From a virus, in the IMG/VR virus record IMGVR_UViG_3300020027_000005, positions 1 through 64,000 of that record: a stretch of DNA of 64,000 nucleotides. One strand, 5' to 3'. The translations under genes were made by a program, and so were the position numbers. Below are positions 36,577 to 45,371 of this stretch, piece by piece; the first letter of the stretch is position 1; each line of letters starts with the position of its first letter. Under the pieces are notes generated by a model, which made no database searches, had not been told where the DNA came from, and was given only the letters and a program-made list of their open reading frames with translations.

Positions 36577-37671
36577 TCACTCGCTGGGCGCTGCCCATCC
36601 GAGCTCGGCGTGGATCTTCCGACGGACGACCTTCGGGAAGACGATCTTGTGGGCTTCCTTCACCCCGACCTGCTCGGCGAGCTTCCGAAGCTCCTCGAGG
36701 GACAGCTTCTTGAGGCTCTCCGGGGTGATCTCGAGCTCTGCGATCAGGGCCGCCTTGTCCGTGTCCCCTGCCTCGGGCGGGAGCTTGGTCTCGGTTGCGG
36801 CTGCCCGCGCCTTCATGGCCTTCGTCGGAGTGGGGGTCTTGGTCGACTCCGCCTCCTCCACCTGCTCGACCTTCGCGGCCTTCGTCGGCTTCACGACCGG
36901 AGTCGGCCGCTGGGCCGGGCTGTCGGTGACGTGGGTCTCGACGGGGTTGAGCTCGATCTCCCCGTAGAACTCGGAGAGCTTCTTCAGGGTCTGGTTCAGA
37001 GCCTCCTGGTTCCGGAGAACCGTGTCGAGGTAGGCACGGAGAACCGTGTAGTTCGCGTCTGCCGAGTTCGACACCGCCTCGAAGGCGTCCGCCAGACCCT
37101 CACGGAGAGTCCGGAGCTCCTCGAAGACCGGGCCGACATCCTGGGCCTCTTCCACTGCAGGATCGGGCTCCTTCTTTCGGAACTCGACGACCTTGCGCTC
37201 TTCCTTCTGTTCGTTCACCTGGACTTCCCCCTCGGCCACCGGAGCGGCCGTTTTCTGCGGCTTGTGTACTCCGTTGGTCGCGCCGTTCTTGAGCACGATC
37301 TTCGGAAGGAGTTCGGCGGACTTCTTCAGGACCTCTTCGTTGAGAGGTCCCTGGGTGTACATGGCTCCGATGTCTTCGGCCGTGATGGCCTCACCGGCGT
37401 CCGACTTGTCGAGGACCGCCATGACTCCTGCGACATTGATCGGGTACTTGGTTCCCCCTCCGATGTCGTAGATCGCGGCCCCGTAGTCGAAGGTCCCCGC
37501 CCGCTTCGCATCGATCAGACGGGCCAGGTCATGCTGCTTGGAGAACTGGCCGAAGGCCCGGACGACGGAGGGCTGAGCCCTTCCGAACACTTCCTGGGCC
37601 AGCTTGATCATGGTCGGGCGGTTGTCGAGGATGTTGTTCGTGGGGGTGTTCACATCGATTGCGGTACTCAT
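36577..37671 (-). CDS. Unknown protein with C-terminal SAP/Rho-N-like helices
   Basis: A 364-residue protein and the last gene of the replication block. Residues ~1-130 are mixed helical. Residues 140-165 are polar and disordered. Residues ~180-235 form a coiled coil. Residues 245-300 are an Ala/Pro/Thr/Lys-rich linker. The C-terminal ~50 residues (LKKLSLEELRKLAEQVGV) resemble a Rho-N or SAP-like helical fold often used for nucleic-acid contact. The next gene upstream has a similar helical segment. GGGGAG precedes the ATG. A DNA-maintenance role is only a guess. Confidence 0.55.
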   Translation of the reverse strand: MSTAIDVNTPTNNILDNRPTMIKLAQEVFGRAQPSVVRAFGQFSKQHDLARLIDAKRAGTFDYGAAIYDIGGGTKYPINVAGVMAVLDKSDAGEAITAEDIGAMYTQGPLNEEVLKKSAELLPKIVLKNGATNGVHKPQKTAAPVAEGEVQVNEQKEERKVVEFRKKEPDPAVEEAQDVGPVFEELRTLREGLADAFEAVSNSADANYTVLRAYLDTVLRNQEALNQTLKKLSEFYGEIELNPVETHVTDSPAQRPTPVVKPTKAAKVEQVEEAESTKTPTPTKAMKARAAATETKLPPEAGDTDKAALIAELEITPESLKKLSLEELRKLAEQVGVKEAHKIVFPKVVRRKIHAELGWAAPSE

Positions 37672-37689
37672 CTTCTTTTCTCCCCTTCT

Positions 37690-38094
37690 TCAGTCAACCA
37701 GGTCATGGTTCACGGTGTAGCATTCGATCACGATTCTAGAGGGGCAAGCCGGACAGTCCAGATTGCACGGCATGGAACTGGCCATGAGCCGTTGATTGTC
37801 CTGTACGAACTTTGCGGTCCTCTCACGGATCGATTGAACCTGGTCTTCGGGGACAGGACTTTCCCGCTGGAACCAGACCAGGTCCACGAGTTCTTCCCTT
37901 GGAAGGAGCCGAGACGCGGTCTCGAATCCTACGAGATGTGCGAGTTCTACTAACTCTGACTCGCTCATTTCTACTACATCTTCAGGGTCATATTTCAACC
38001 CTGCGGGCTCCTTCTTTTTCTTCTTTGGAGCCTCTGGAGCTTTCTGATGAACGGTTAGCAGCTTTCGCAGCCGATCATCGGTTTTACCAGCCAT
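37690..38094 (-). CDS. Small Cys-containing protein with SAP-like segment
   Basis: The 134-residue form starts at ATG 38094, overlapping the RusA-like stop; ATG 38103 gives 137 residues. A Lys-rich N-terminus is followed by a helical region (SELVELAHLVGFETASRLLP) similar in style to the C-terminus of the neighbouring 364-residue protein. Cysteines near the C-terminus (CNLDCPAC and a later C) could bind zinc or an Fe-S centre. No known family. It sits between the RusA-like resolvase and the SAP-like protein. Confidence 0.55.
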   Translation of the reverse strand: MAGKTDDRLRKLLTVHQKAPEAPKKKKKEPAGLKYDPEDVVEMSESELVELAHLVGFETASRLLPREELVDLVWFQRESPVPEDQVQSIRERTAKFVQDNQRLMASSMPCNLDCPACPSRIVIECYTVNHDLVD

Positions 38095-38542
38095 CTTCGT
38101 CACTCTCGATGATCACCCCTTCGAGTGGTCTCAACCAAGCCACCAACCTCTCTTCTCCAAGAGTGATCCTTTTGTGGGCGTGGACGTCGAAGTTGTTCCG
38201 GTCCCGTATTCCGACGACTGTCGCAATGCAGTCTTCCGCGAGCTTGATCAAGTTCGTGGTATCGATGTCGGCGAATGGGGATTTCACTCTCTTGTCCACG
38301 CCGTACGTCAGGTTCAAGACCGTTTCTTCGAGCATGTAGAAGAAGAGGTTGAGCTCGTAGGGTTCGTTCTGTTGAGGGTTGAACGCCATGAGGTCCGCAG
38401 GAGGAACTCCTCCACCTCGGAGGATGAAGTCGTTCTTGTACTTCCTCCCCTGGGTCGTAAGAATCTTCCGGCCACCTTTCACCAAGTACAGGTGGTTTAC
38501 AGATTCCGGCAGTCCTACATACTCGAATCGCAGAGCTTTCAC
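38084..38542 (-). CDS. rusA-like: RusA-like Holliday junction resolvase
   Basis: A 152-residue protein. The GTG start at 38542 overlaps the previous stop (GTGA); longer readings run into the upstream gene in another frame. Residues 4-35 (EYVGLPESVNHLYLVKGGRK) give the RusA N-terminal pattern. Residues 90-125 hold the acidic core: D92, D94, K100, D104 and D114 in ADIDTTNLIKLAEDC and GIRDRNN. RusA cleaves four-way junctions as a dimer. There appears to be a two-residue insertion after D94 compared with the usual DxDN. The context with RecA, DNA polymerase and two other nucleases supports a role in recombination-dependent replication or packaging. Confidence 0.7.
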   Translation of the reverse strand: MKALRFEYVGLPESVNHLYLVKGGRKILTTQGRKYKNDFILRGGGVPPADLMAFNPQQNEPYELNLFFYMLEETVLNLTYGVDKRVKSPFADIDTTNLIKLAEDCIATVVGIRDRNNFDVHAHKRITLGEERLVAWLRPLEGVIIESDEDGW

Positions 38543-39156
38543 CTGCGGAAGTCCGGAGCACTCGAACCACCTTCGTGAATATCCCGTTTCAGTTCTTCGC
38601 CTCTGCGGGTCTGCTCTCGGGAGATGTTGTTCAGAGTCCTCTTGAGCTGCTCGTGCCGACTTTCCATCGCCTTGTAGTAGGTCTTGAGGCGGAGAAGGTC
38701 GGCGTCGCACTGAACGAACCTGGCGTCGGTGTTGATGTAGTCGTCTGCCAGGTTCGCCGGGATGTTCTTGTCTTTGATGTAGTAGACCCGAAGAGCCGAA
38801 CGGATGATGTCGTTCCGGCTCGTCTGGATGTCGAGGTGGCTCTTCGCCCTCGAGCATTCAGCGGTCACGTAGTTCGCCCAGTTGTGAAAGAACGTGAAGA
38901 GCTTCCCGATCTGGACCTGGTCGATCGCGGTCAGGTCCTCGGGCGGAAACGGGTCACCGTTTACTCCGAGGAGGACGATTCCTTCGAGCTCGTCGGGTGC
39001 TCCCGGGATGGCCAGGGTGTGGGAGACTCCGGCGTCGGCCAGAGCTGCATCCACATCCGGGAGAATCCCATCGTAGATCTGGAGGAGTTCCTCCACCTTG
39101 AGGTTCTTCGCAACCGAGAACCTTCCTCCCCCGCCTACCTGCGTGTCGTCGCTCAT
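38539..39156 (-). CDS. Helical protein in recombination cluster, unknown
   Basis: A 205-residue protein coupled by ATGA to the Cas4-like nuclease upstream and by GTGA to the RusA-like gene downstream. It is helical in the C-terminal half, with a charged coiled coil at ~155-195 (RLKTYYKAMESRHEQLKRTL). There is no membrane segment. The tight coupling suggests it works with the nucleases, perhaps as a partner or loader. No family was recognised. Confidence 0.6.
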   Translation of the reverse strand: MSDDTQVGGGGRFSVAKNLKVEELLQIYDGILPDVDAALADAGVSHTLAIPGAPDELEGIVLLGVNGDPFPPEDLTAIDQVQIGKLFTFFHNWANYVTAECSRAKSHLDIQTSRNDIIRSALRVYYIKDKNIPANLADDYINTDARFVQCDADLLRLKTYYKAMESRHEQLKRTLNNISREQTRRGEELKRDIHEGGSSAPDFRR

Positions 39157-40397
39157 CGTTGAAACATCCTGTCGACGCTGGGTGGAACGAGTTCTGGCTT
39201 ACAGATCCAGCTGTACTTGCAAGCCTTGCAGTAGGAGTCTTTTCCAGAGATTCTTTGAGGAAGCTCCTTTTTGTCCACGGCCTGGATGATTCTGGTCGCC
39301 CGAGTAGCGATGCGATGCCAGACGTTCCTGTCTACGGGGATTCGGTAGACCGTGATTTCTGCGGTCTCTTTGCACACGTAGATGTACGAGACAGCGTCCA
39401 GGCCGAGGTTCGCTGCGTAGATGGTCGCCTGCTCGATGTGTTCTTGTTTCGGCTTCGTGAGTGTCGAGTGGCCGAGAAGGGAGATGGTCTTGATCTCCAT
39501 TCCTTCTTTCTGGTCGACCCCGTCGCAGCTGCCGAAGATCCGGAGATTCTTGTTCTTTGCAGGAACCTCTGCTCTGAAGTGCGGGAGGGACCAGGACAGC
39601 GCCTTCTGGACGATGTCGTGGTAGATGTGGCCGAGGTCGAAGATCCTTCGGAGCTTCTTGAACCGAAGGGATTCCCGCTCCAGTTCCTCCTCTCCCGACA
39701 ACCCGTAGGCGATCTTCCGGTCGCAGGGGGATGTCGAAATTTCGGAGGGATGGATGACGTTCCTCTCCCGGTGCTTCGTTCCTCCGTCGAGGTTCTTGTC
39801 TGTCCCGATGGAGGAAATGAGGGTGTTCATCTTGTCGGTGAGAGGCTGGTTCGGAGTCGTGACCAGGCCCGTCCAGGCCGGGACAGAGTCTCCTCGAACT
39901 GCGGCCTGCATGTAGGTGTGGGCGGTCTCGAAGTCACCGGTCACCGTGTACCAGAACCACGACTGGTTGCTTCGGTCGAGGGCCCCGATGTTCAGCTTCT
40001 GGAACCCTTCGATGTGAGCTTTCGCTCCCGCGGGGATCGCCAGTCTCGGGTCCAGGAACCCCGTCCTGAAGTCGAGAGTGGATACGACCGCCACGTCGAG
40101 CATCGTGTCTCCAAGGCTGCCCGCGAAGGTCGTGAAGGCCTTGTCCGACATCGTGAGAGCGTGGCCACGGGAGAAGGTTCCTCTGTTGGCGGCAGCGAGG
40201 TAGTTCGTGAGCAGTTCTCTCTGCTCGAGTTCGGCTGCTCGCATCAACGCGAAACGCTTGTTCTCATTCGTGGGTACAGCACTCTGGCTGAACGCACGCT
40301 CTACCGAGGAGGGCTGGACCAACTCCTCCCACAGGTACTGCCCCTGTGCCCCGTACTCGGCCCACAGGGAGTCATAGATCACTTCCCGAAGATTCAT
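39153..40397 (-). CDS. Cas4/AddB-like PD-(D/E)XK nuclease with Fe-S cysteines
   Basis: A 414-residue protein. The C-terminal ~200 residues carry a RecB/Cas4-type core: H260 in GHIYHD, D292 in GSCDG, E301-x-K303 in EIKT, and a Q-x3-Y helix near 323-327. Four cysteines (C225, C390, C393, C399) are placed as in Fe-S AddB/Cas4 nucleases. The N-terminal ~200 residues match nothing I recognise and may be a second domain. Likely a 5' or 3' exonuclease in recombination or DNA-end processing. The start overlaps the upstream gene by 26 bases. Confidence 0.75.
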   Translation of the reverse strand: MNLREVIYDSLWAEYGAQGQYLWEELVQPSSVERAFSQSAVPTNENKRFALMRAAELEQRELLTNYLAAANRGTFSRGHALTMSDKAFTTFAGSLGDTMLDVAVVSTLDFRTGFLDPRLAIPAGAKAHIEGFQKLNIGALDRSNQSWFWYTVTGDFETAHTYMQAAVRGDSVPAWTGLVTTPNQPLTDKMNTLISSIGTDKNLDGGTKHRERNVIHPSEISTSPCDRKIAYGLSGEEELERESLRFKKLRRIFDLGHIYHDIVQKALSWSLPHFRAEVPAKNKNLRIFGSCDGVDQKEGMEIKTISLLGHSTLTKPKQEHIEQATIYAANLGLDAVSYIYVCKETAEITVYRIPVDRNVWHRIATRATRIIQAVDKKELPQRISGKDSYCKACKYSWICKPELVPPSVDRMFQR

Positions 40398-40989
40398 TGG
40401 CAGCCTTGAAGTCGATGAACTGTTGTTCGGTGAGGGCTACTGCCGGTGGGTGCAGAGGAAGTGTTCTCGGGTAGAGACCCAGTAGGGTATCGACCCACGG
40501 ATGAAGACCCTCGATGCACCTGGTTCCTGACTCGTCGAACCACTCTTTGAGAACGACGACGAACCTGTAGGTCGGCTCTCCGGGAAGCCCGCGAAGCTCG
40601 ACGTGGAGAATGGGCTGTTCTCCTACCGCCATGGCTCCGTTCACCAGTTTCGACCAGATTTTTGGAGTGACGGTAAAGTGCCCTCTACTTGTTTGCTTTG
40701 CTTCCACTCGCCACACTCCGAATGTCCTTCCGTCTCCATCCAGCCCTAAGGCACCAGAAGCTGGGGTAGCTCTGGCACCGACCAAGGCGTTGGCGCGCTT
40801 TTCTTGAGCACGCCAACTACTCTTGTTCCGAAGATGGATGGGTTGAGGCCGACGGAAGCGACTGCAATCTTCCTTATGCCGGATGTTGTCCGACACCTGG
40901 ACTTTGTCTCGTCCAATGCTCTTGCCGATGAAGAGGATTCCGCCTTCACCGCATTCTCGACAAGTCACTTTTCGTGGGCCTTTCTCCAC
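40372..40989 (-). CDS. PD-(D/E)XK nuclease, putative resolvase-type
   Basis: A 205-residue protein starting on a GTG that overlaps the RecA stop (TAGTG). The N-terminus has C10-x2-C13 plus H38 and C42, a possible zinc site. Residues 60-100 follow a phage resolvase/endonuclease pattern: E63, GARATPASGA, D86, then E96-x-K98 in RVEAKQT. A Holliday-junction or nicking endonuclease role is inferred from this pattern and the RecA neighbour. It would be the second junction-type nuclease in the cluster. Confidence 0.6.
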   Translation of the reverse strand: MEKGPRKVTCRECGEGGILFIGKSIGRDKVQVSDNIRHKEDCSRFRRPQPIHLRNKSSWRAQEKRANALVGARATPASGALGLDGDGRTFGVWRVEAKQTSRGHFTVTPKIWSKLVNGAMAVGEQPILHVELRGLPGEPTYRFVVVLKEWFDESGTRCIEGLHPWVDTLLGLYPRTLPLHPPAVALTEQQFIDFKAANESSGSDL

Positions 40990-42098
40990 TACCGGGTCAA
41001 CTTCTGGGCCAGGAGTCCGACCAGTTCCTCCGCCAGAGATTCATTTCCCTGGAGAGTGAGGATGGCGTTTTCCTTTCCCTGACCCAGGCGAATGTCCCCG
41101 TAGTTGTACCAGGAGCCGCTCTTCTGGATGAGGCCGTACTGGCTTCCGTAGTCGAGGAGTTCCCCGAACATCGAGATGCCCTTTCCCCAGATGATGTCCA
41201 CTTCGCAGGACCTGAAGGGAGGGGCGACCTTGTTCTTCACGACGTTCAGTCGAGTCCGACTTCCGAACTTCTCGTCGTTGGCCGAGAGGGCTCCGAGCTT
41301 CGTCGTCTCAATCCGAATCGAGGCGTAAAAAGGCAGAGCCTTCCCACCGCTCGTCGTCTTCGGGCTCCCGAAGGTGACTCCGATTTTCTCCCGCATCTGG
41401 TTCAGGAAGATGACGACCGCGTTGCTCCTCGCGATCTTCGGGGTCATGATCCGAAGCGCCTGACCCATGAGACGAGCCTGGCCACCTGGATTGTGGTCCC
41501 CGATCTCTCCGTCGAGCTCCTTCTGTGGAACCAACGCTGCGACGGAGTCGATGACGACCAAGTCCACCTTCCCCGTCTCGACGAGGTGGGAGACGGTCTG
41601 AAGGGCTTGTTCACCGTTGTCCGGTTGATAGCCGAGGGTCGAATCCAGATCGACTCCGAGGGCCTGGGCGTAGTTCGGGTCCAGGGCGTGCTCGACATCC
41701 ACGAACGCTGCAATACCACCCGCCTTCTGACACTGATGAACGCAGTGCAAGGCCAGGGTGGTTTTTCCCGAGGCGTAGTCCCCGTAGATCTCGACGATTC
41801 GCCCACGAGGAAGTCCACCAACTCCGAGAGCGATGTCGAGGCCGAAAGAACCGGTGTGGATGACTCCACGGACCTCTTCTCTGAGTCCGTGAACTCCTCG
41901 CAGGGTGGACATCTGGATGCCCTTCCCGAAGGTCCTCCCGCAGATCTCATCGAGAGCGGCCAAACGCTCTTCTGGAGTCTTGGCCTCCGTCATCATGTTC
42001 CGTTGTTCGGCGAGGTTCGCATGCTCGTTCGTCTTCGGAATCATCGGATTCTCGGCGACGAGCTTCGGACCGAGGGTGTCCCGACTCTTGCGGCCCAC
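40989..42098 (-). CDS. recA: RecA recombinase, bacterial type
   Basis: A 369-residue protein, close to the bacterial RecA length, starting on GTG with AGGA upstream. Walker A is GDYASGKT (residues 106-113), E136 lies in DVEHALDP, and the L2-region segment FGSPKTTSGGKALPFYASIR is well conserved. It forms ATP-dependent filaments on ssDNA for strand exchange. Unlike UvsX-type phage recombinases, it reads as a standard bacterial RecA with a C-terminal domain. It lies directly after DNA polymerase and a 57-residue peptide and is coupled to a nuclease. Confidence 0.95.
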   Translation of the reverse strand: MGRKSRDTLGPKLVAENPMIPKTNEHANLAEQRNMMTEAKTPEERLAALDEICGRTFGKGIQMSTLRGVHGLREEVRGVIHTGSFGLDIALGVGGLPRGRIVEIYGDYASGKTTLALHCVHQCQKAGGIAAFVDVEHALDPNYAQALGVDLDSTLGYQPDNGEQALQTVSHLVETGKVDLVVIDSVAALVPQKELDGEIGDHNPGGQARLMGQALRIMTPKIARSNAVVIFLNQMREKIGVTFGSPKTTSGGKALPFYASIRIETTKLGALSANDEKFGSRTRLNVVKNKVAPPFRSCEVDIIWGKGISMFGELLDYGSQYGLIQKSGSWYNYGDIRLGQGKENAILTLQGNESLAEELVGLLAQKLTR

Positions 42099-42272
42099 CT
42101 ACTGTTCCTCCCGAAAGAGTTCCTGCTGGCAGTCCTCCTTCTGGACGATTTTGTCCTCCTGTTGGCCCGTGTTGACCACGGCCCTCTCGGTTCTCGACTT
42201 GTCGACTACCTTGGAGGCTTCCACGTGAGCCTTCTTCTCCTTCGGCGTGTTCACCACTGCGCGCTTTTCCAC
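42099..42272 (-). CDS. 57-residue peptide with clamp-binding-like motif
   Basis: The GTG at 42272 has AGGAG five bases upstream, and the stop touches the RecA start. The product is highly charged and probably disordered. It contains two copies of RAVVNT (in KRAVVNTP and ERAVVNTG). Near the C-terminus, QQELF fits the bacterial beta-clamp-binding pentapeptide pattern Q-x-x-L-F. It fills the whole gap between DNA polymerase and RecA. A small adaptor linking polymerase or RecA to a sliding clamp is a testable idea, not a known function. Confidence 0.55.
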   Translation of the reverse strand: MEKRAVVNTPKEKKAHVEASKVVDKSRTERAVVNTGQQEDKIVQKEDCQQELFREEQ

Positions 42273-42280
42273 GGTTTCTC

Positions 42281-44197
42281 CTACTTTTCGGCCCAGTTTT
42301 TCGCAATCTTCGGTTTCACCACGAGAGGGACTCGCAGCGGAGGGTTGAGGGGCGTCGACATGTAGTACTCCATGATCTCCCTAGCCTCTGATGCCGTTTC
42401 AATCGGCCCTTCTCCGATGAGCTCGTCATGGACCTGGTGGATGAGAGCCCACCCCAAGTCTGCGAATCGTCCATCTGCGGCGAGGTTGATCATGGCTCGT
42501 TTCACGATGTCGGCAGCAGACCCCTGGATCGGGGCATTCTGTGCTTGTCGAAGTGCATGGCCGATTTCCCTGCTTCGGCCATACTTGGCTTTCGAAAGTC
42601 TGCGGAAGCGCCCGCAGATCGTTTGAACATATCCCCGACTCTTCGCCTCGTAGTGTTTCTCGGCGATCCAGCGACGAACACCAGGGTAGGTGTTGAGGTA
42701 TTGGTTGATGAAGGTCTGGGCTTCGTCTTGAGAGACGTACCGACCGAGCTCTTCGGAGAGCTGTGCGGCCAGACCAACCTTTGACTCGCCATAGAGAATC
42801 CCGAACCCGGTCTTCTTCATTGCGGTTCGTTTCTCTTCTATCCAGCTCTCTCCCCGTTCACGAGCTGCGACACATTCGTCGTAGTCAGCGTTTTCGATGG
42901 TGCTGACCGTGAAGATGTGCATGTCCCGGCCATCGAGGATGGCATTGATCATCGTCTCGTCGCCAGACATGTCGGCGATGATTCGCATCTCCAGCTGCGA
43001 GTAGTCCCCGATGATGAAGGCGTTCCCCTCCTCGGGGAGGAAGGCTTCCCGAATTCGGTAGGGGTCGTCCTTCGTGATTTGAGGAACGTTCTGCAGGTTC
43101 GGGTTCGAACTCCCGAGTCGGCCCGTAGTCTTTGTCGGGCTGTAGTCGGTGTGGACCCGGCCATCGAGAAAGAGGAACTTCAGGATTCCGTCGACGTAGG
43201 TGCCACGAAGTTTGCTGCACTTCTTGTACACCATGACGAGCTTGGCGACGGGATCCTGGGTCTTTCCGAGAGCCAGATGGGAAAAGAGCGTCTCGTTGAC
43301 CTGCGGGACCTGCTTCTTTTCGGTGAAGGAGAGCGGGGTGTACTTCTTCACGTTGAAGAAGTACTCGCCCATCTGGTCGGTCGAGTTCGGGTTGATGGGG
43401 TAGCCGACGAGCTTGTTGATCTCGAAAGCCGTTTCTTCCATCTTCTCTTCGAGGACTGCTCTCACCTTCTTGAGATGGTCGACGTTGACCCGCATTCCGC
43501 GGCGTTCCATTCCCCAGAGTGTCTTGAGCTGCGGTTCCTCGGTGTCCCAGTACATCTGGGTCAGCGTGTAGGGATCGTTCTCGTCGTCTGCTGGCCAGAC
43601 TTCGATCTTGTCGAGAAGTCCGAACAACTTCATGGCCAGGATTCGCGTGGCCCATGGGTCGAGGGACGAGTAGTCGAGGTACTTCTGCCACGCAGGGTGT
43701 CCGGGTTTAATGGCCCGCGGGTCCTCGCTTCCGAACAGCTCCTTGTACTCGTTCATCGGGTAGTCGAAGTAGTCGGCCATGCAGTCTTTGAGGCCGTGCC
43801 GGTTTTCTCGGCGGTCTTCATCTACAAGGAAGTCGAGAACCACGGTGTCGATCCAGGGACCGCCAACTTTGATGCCCGAGGAGTTCATGATCCTGTGCAC
43901 GTCGAACTTTGCGAAGGTCAGCGCCTTCGGTACATCCGATTCCAGAACAGGGCGGAAATAGTTGAGGTTCACCCTCGGGACGAGGTATCTGACATCGTCC
44001 CGAGGGCTGAGCCCCATGACCACCACTTCGTCGGTCATGTTGAAGCGCTTGGACCCGTCCTCGTTCTTGAAGAGACCCAAGGTCTCGGTGTCGACGCCCA
44101 GCATCACCTCTGCATCCAGGCAGTCCCGGATGGCAGTTTCGATGAGCTGGGGTGTGTCGACGTAGATCGGAGGAGGGGCGAAGGTCTGAAATCTCAT
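42281..44197 (-). CDS. polA: Family A DNA polymerase with 3'-5' exonuclease
   Basis: A 638-residue polymerase. The exonuclease domain has D36/E38 (GVDTETLGL), D99 in AKFDVHRI and YSSLD ending at D180, so proofreading should be active. Polymerase motif A is GDYSQLEMRI near residue 398, motif B is RTAMKKTGFGILYG, and motif C is HQVHDELIGEG near 588-595. Motif B has Phe, not Tyr, at the ddNTP-discrimination position. There is no 5' nuclease domain. It is coupled by ATGA to the unknown 369-residue gene upstream. It is the likely phage replicase. Confidence 0.95.
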   Translation of the reverse strand: MRFQTFAPPPIYVDTPQLIETAIRDCLDAEVMLGVDTETLGLFKNEDGSKRFNMTDEVVVMGLSPRDDVRYLVPRVNLNYFRPVLESDVPKALTFAKFDVHRIMNSSGIKVGGPWIDTVVLDFLVDEDRRENRHGLKDCMADYFDYPMNEYKELFGSEDPRAIKPGHPAWQKYLDYSSLDPWATRILAMKLFGLLDKIEVWPADDENDPYTLTQMYWDTEEPQLKTLWGMERRGMRVNVDHLKKVRAVLEEKMEETAFEINKLVGYPINPNSTDQMGEYFFNVKKYTPLSFTEKKQVPQVNETLFSHLALGKTQDPVAKLVMVYKKCSKLRGTYVDGILKFLFLDGRVHTDYSPTKTTGRLGSSNPNLQNVPQITKDDPYRIREAFLPEEGNAFIIGDYSQLEMRIIADMSGDETMINAILDGRDMHIFTVSTIENADYDECVAARERGESWIEEKRTAMKKTGFGILYGESKVGLAAQLSEELGRYVSQDEAQTFINQYLNTYPGVRRWIAEKHYEAKSRGYVQTICGRFRRLSKAKYGRSREIGHALRQAQNAPIQGSAADIVKRAMINLAADGRFADLGWALIHQVHDELIGEGPIETASEAREIMEYYMSTPLNPPLRVPLVVKPKIAKNWAEK

Positions 44198-45303
44198 CCA
44201 GGTCTCCTAGGCCCTTTCATGTGTTCTCGAATCCAGGCAATGGCTTCCTTCTCGCTGGCCCCGTACACGAAGCCCTCGAGTTCCAGGTCCTGGAGTTCTC
44301 GTTCCATCCCGTTCAGCGTGACCTCTCGGAGGGACCACTCCTTGGGTTCCATCTGAAAGAGGTCGACGTAGCCCTGCAGTTGTCGGAGCAGTTCGTTCTT
44401 CCGACCCTGAAGGCTTCCTTCTTTCCCCTCGCGGTGCAGCGTGTCGATCTCTACGTCGGACAAGCCGTGCCATCGGAGAATGGCGACGCCCTCGACGAGG
44501 CTGTTGCTGGCGTTTCTCTGAACCAGCGTCGTGGCAGTTGACCGACTTCCGGGCGTGTAGCTCGTGTATTTTCGAAGCGCCTGAAGACCAGACTCTGGAG
44601 CTTCCCAGCTCACCTGGGCCACGTCGAGGTACAGCTCCCGATCCTTATGGGTGTGGACCCCGATCTTCAGAAGCGGGACCAACATTCCGAACACATCAGG
44701 TTCGTTGTCCCTCTGCATCATGCCGAGGAAATCCGGACGCCCGACATTCGTAGGACAGGTGATCCCGAACTCCATTTCGTAAAAGGCCTTGAAGTGCTTG
44801 GCGTTGACCCCGAGGATTCTTCCGTCGAGATCGAAGGTGTAGATGTGGGCCGTCGGTTCAGGAGCGAATCGACTCGAGGTAGGATCCGGTCTCTGGTACT
44901 GGACTCTCGCAGCTCCTCCTCCGAAGAGATCGGTCAGGTTGTAGAGCGGCTCTTCCCAGATGTTCTGGTTCTCGGACAGCAGCTCTCGGACAGTCTCTGC
45001 GGTGAACCTCTGGTACATGGCGTACTTGTCGGCTGACAGGTAGATGTCGAGCGCCCTGGCTCCACGGTCTGGGACGAACTTCTTGGCCTCGGCGAAGACT
45101 TCTTTGGCGTTGATTACTCGCCAGTCGACGAGAGTTCCGTCGGGGGCATCGTTCAAGATTTCGAGAACGTCACTCGTGAAGTAGTGATCAGCTCCGGAGG
45201 TGACGATGAGCCACTTTCCGGAGCTGATGTAGATCGTGTCTTCGTCGACGAGCATGACTGCGTCACCCAGCGCAGCCATGTGCTCCGAAGAGATGTTCAA
45301 CAT
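44194..45303 (-). CDS. Unknown replication-block protein preceding DNA polymerase
   Basis: A 369-residue acidic protein with GGAG six bases before the ATG. It is mixed alpha/beta with no membrane segment and no nucleotide-binding loop. Its size and its coupling to the polymerase start (ATGA) make a polymerase accessory factor conceivable, but the sequence does not show beta-clamp signatures I can name. The upstream region carries the conserved CTTATGCGC element and a strong inverted repeat, so this gene may head its own transcript with the polymerase, RecA and nucleases downstream. Confidence 0.6.
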   Translation of the reverse strand: MLNISSEHMAALGDAVMLVDEDTIYISSGKWLIVTSGADHYFTSDVLEILNDAPDGTLVDWRVINAKEVFAEAKKFVPDRGARALDIYLSADKYAMYQRFTAETVRELLSENQNIWEEPLYNLTDLFGGGAARVQYQRPDPTSSRFAPEPTAHIYTFDLDGRILGVNAKHFKAFYEMEFGITCPTNVGRPDFLGMMQRDNEPDVFGMLVPLLKIGVHTHKDRELYLDVAQVSWEAPESGLQALRKYTSYTPGSRSTATTLVQRNASNSLVEGVAILRWHGLSDVEIDTLHREGKEGSLQGRKNELLRQLQGYVDLFQMEPKEWSLREVTLNGMERELQDLELEGFVYGASEKEAIAWIREHMKGPRRPG

Positions 45304-45318
45304 CGTTCGCTCCGTGTA

Positions 45319-45362
45319 GGTAGGCGGAAGGGTGAACTTCCCTTTCCGCCTACCTTATGCGC
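45319..45362 (-). promoter_or_regulatory. Conserved GCGCATAAGGTAG element plus 14-bp inverted repeat
   Basis: On the minus strand GCGCATAAGGTAG (45350-45362) runs straight into an inverted repeat: arms 45319-45332 and 45340-45354 pair with one bulged T around a seven-base loop. The 13-nt element is identical to that at 53533-53545. It lies between the stop of the zinc-rich protein and the start of the 369-residue gene. A promoter with operator or a 5' RNA hairpin is possible. No T-run follows the hairpin in either direction. Confidence 0.5.
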
Positions 45363-45371
45363 GGAACCGAA

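Noticed and set aside
36556-37953. 465-residue plus-strand ORF opposite the last leftward gene
   Set aside because: It is a Leu/Val/Arg-rich shadow of the minus-strand coding frame, and it would cross the end of a well-placed gene and its terminator.
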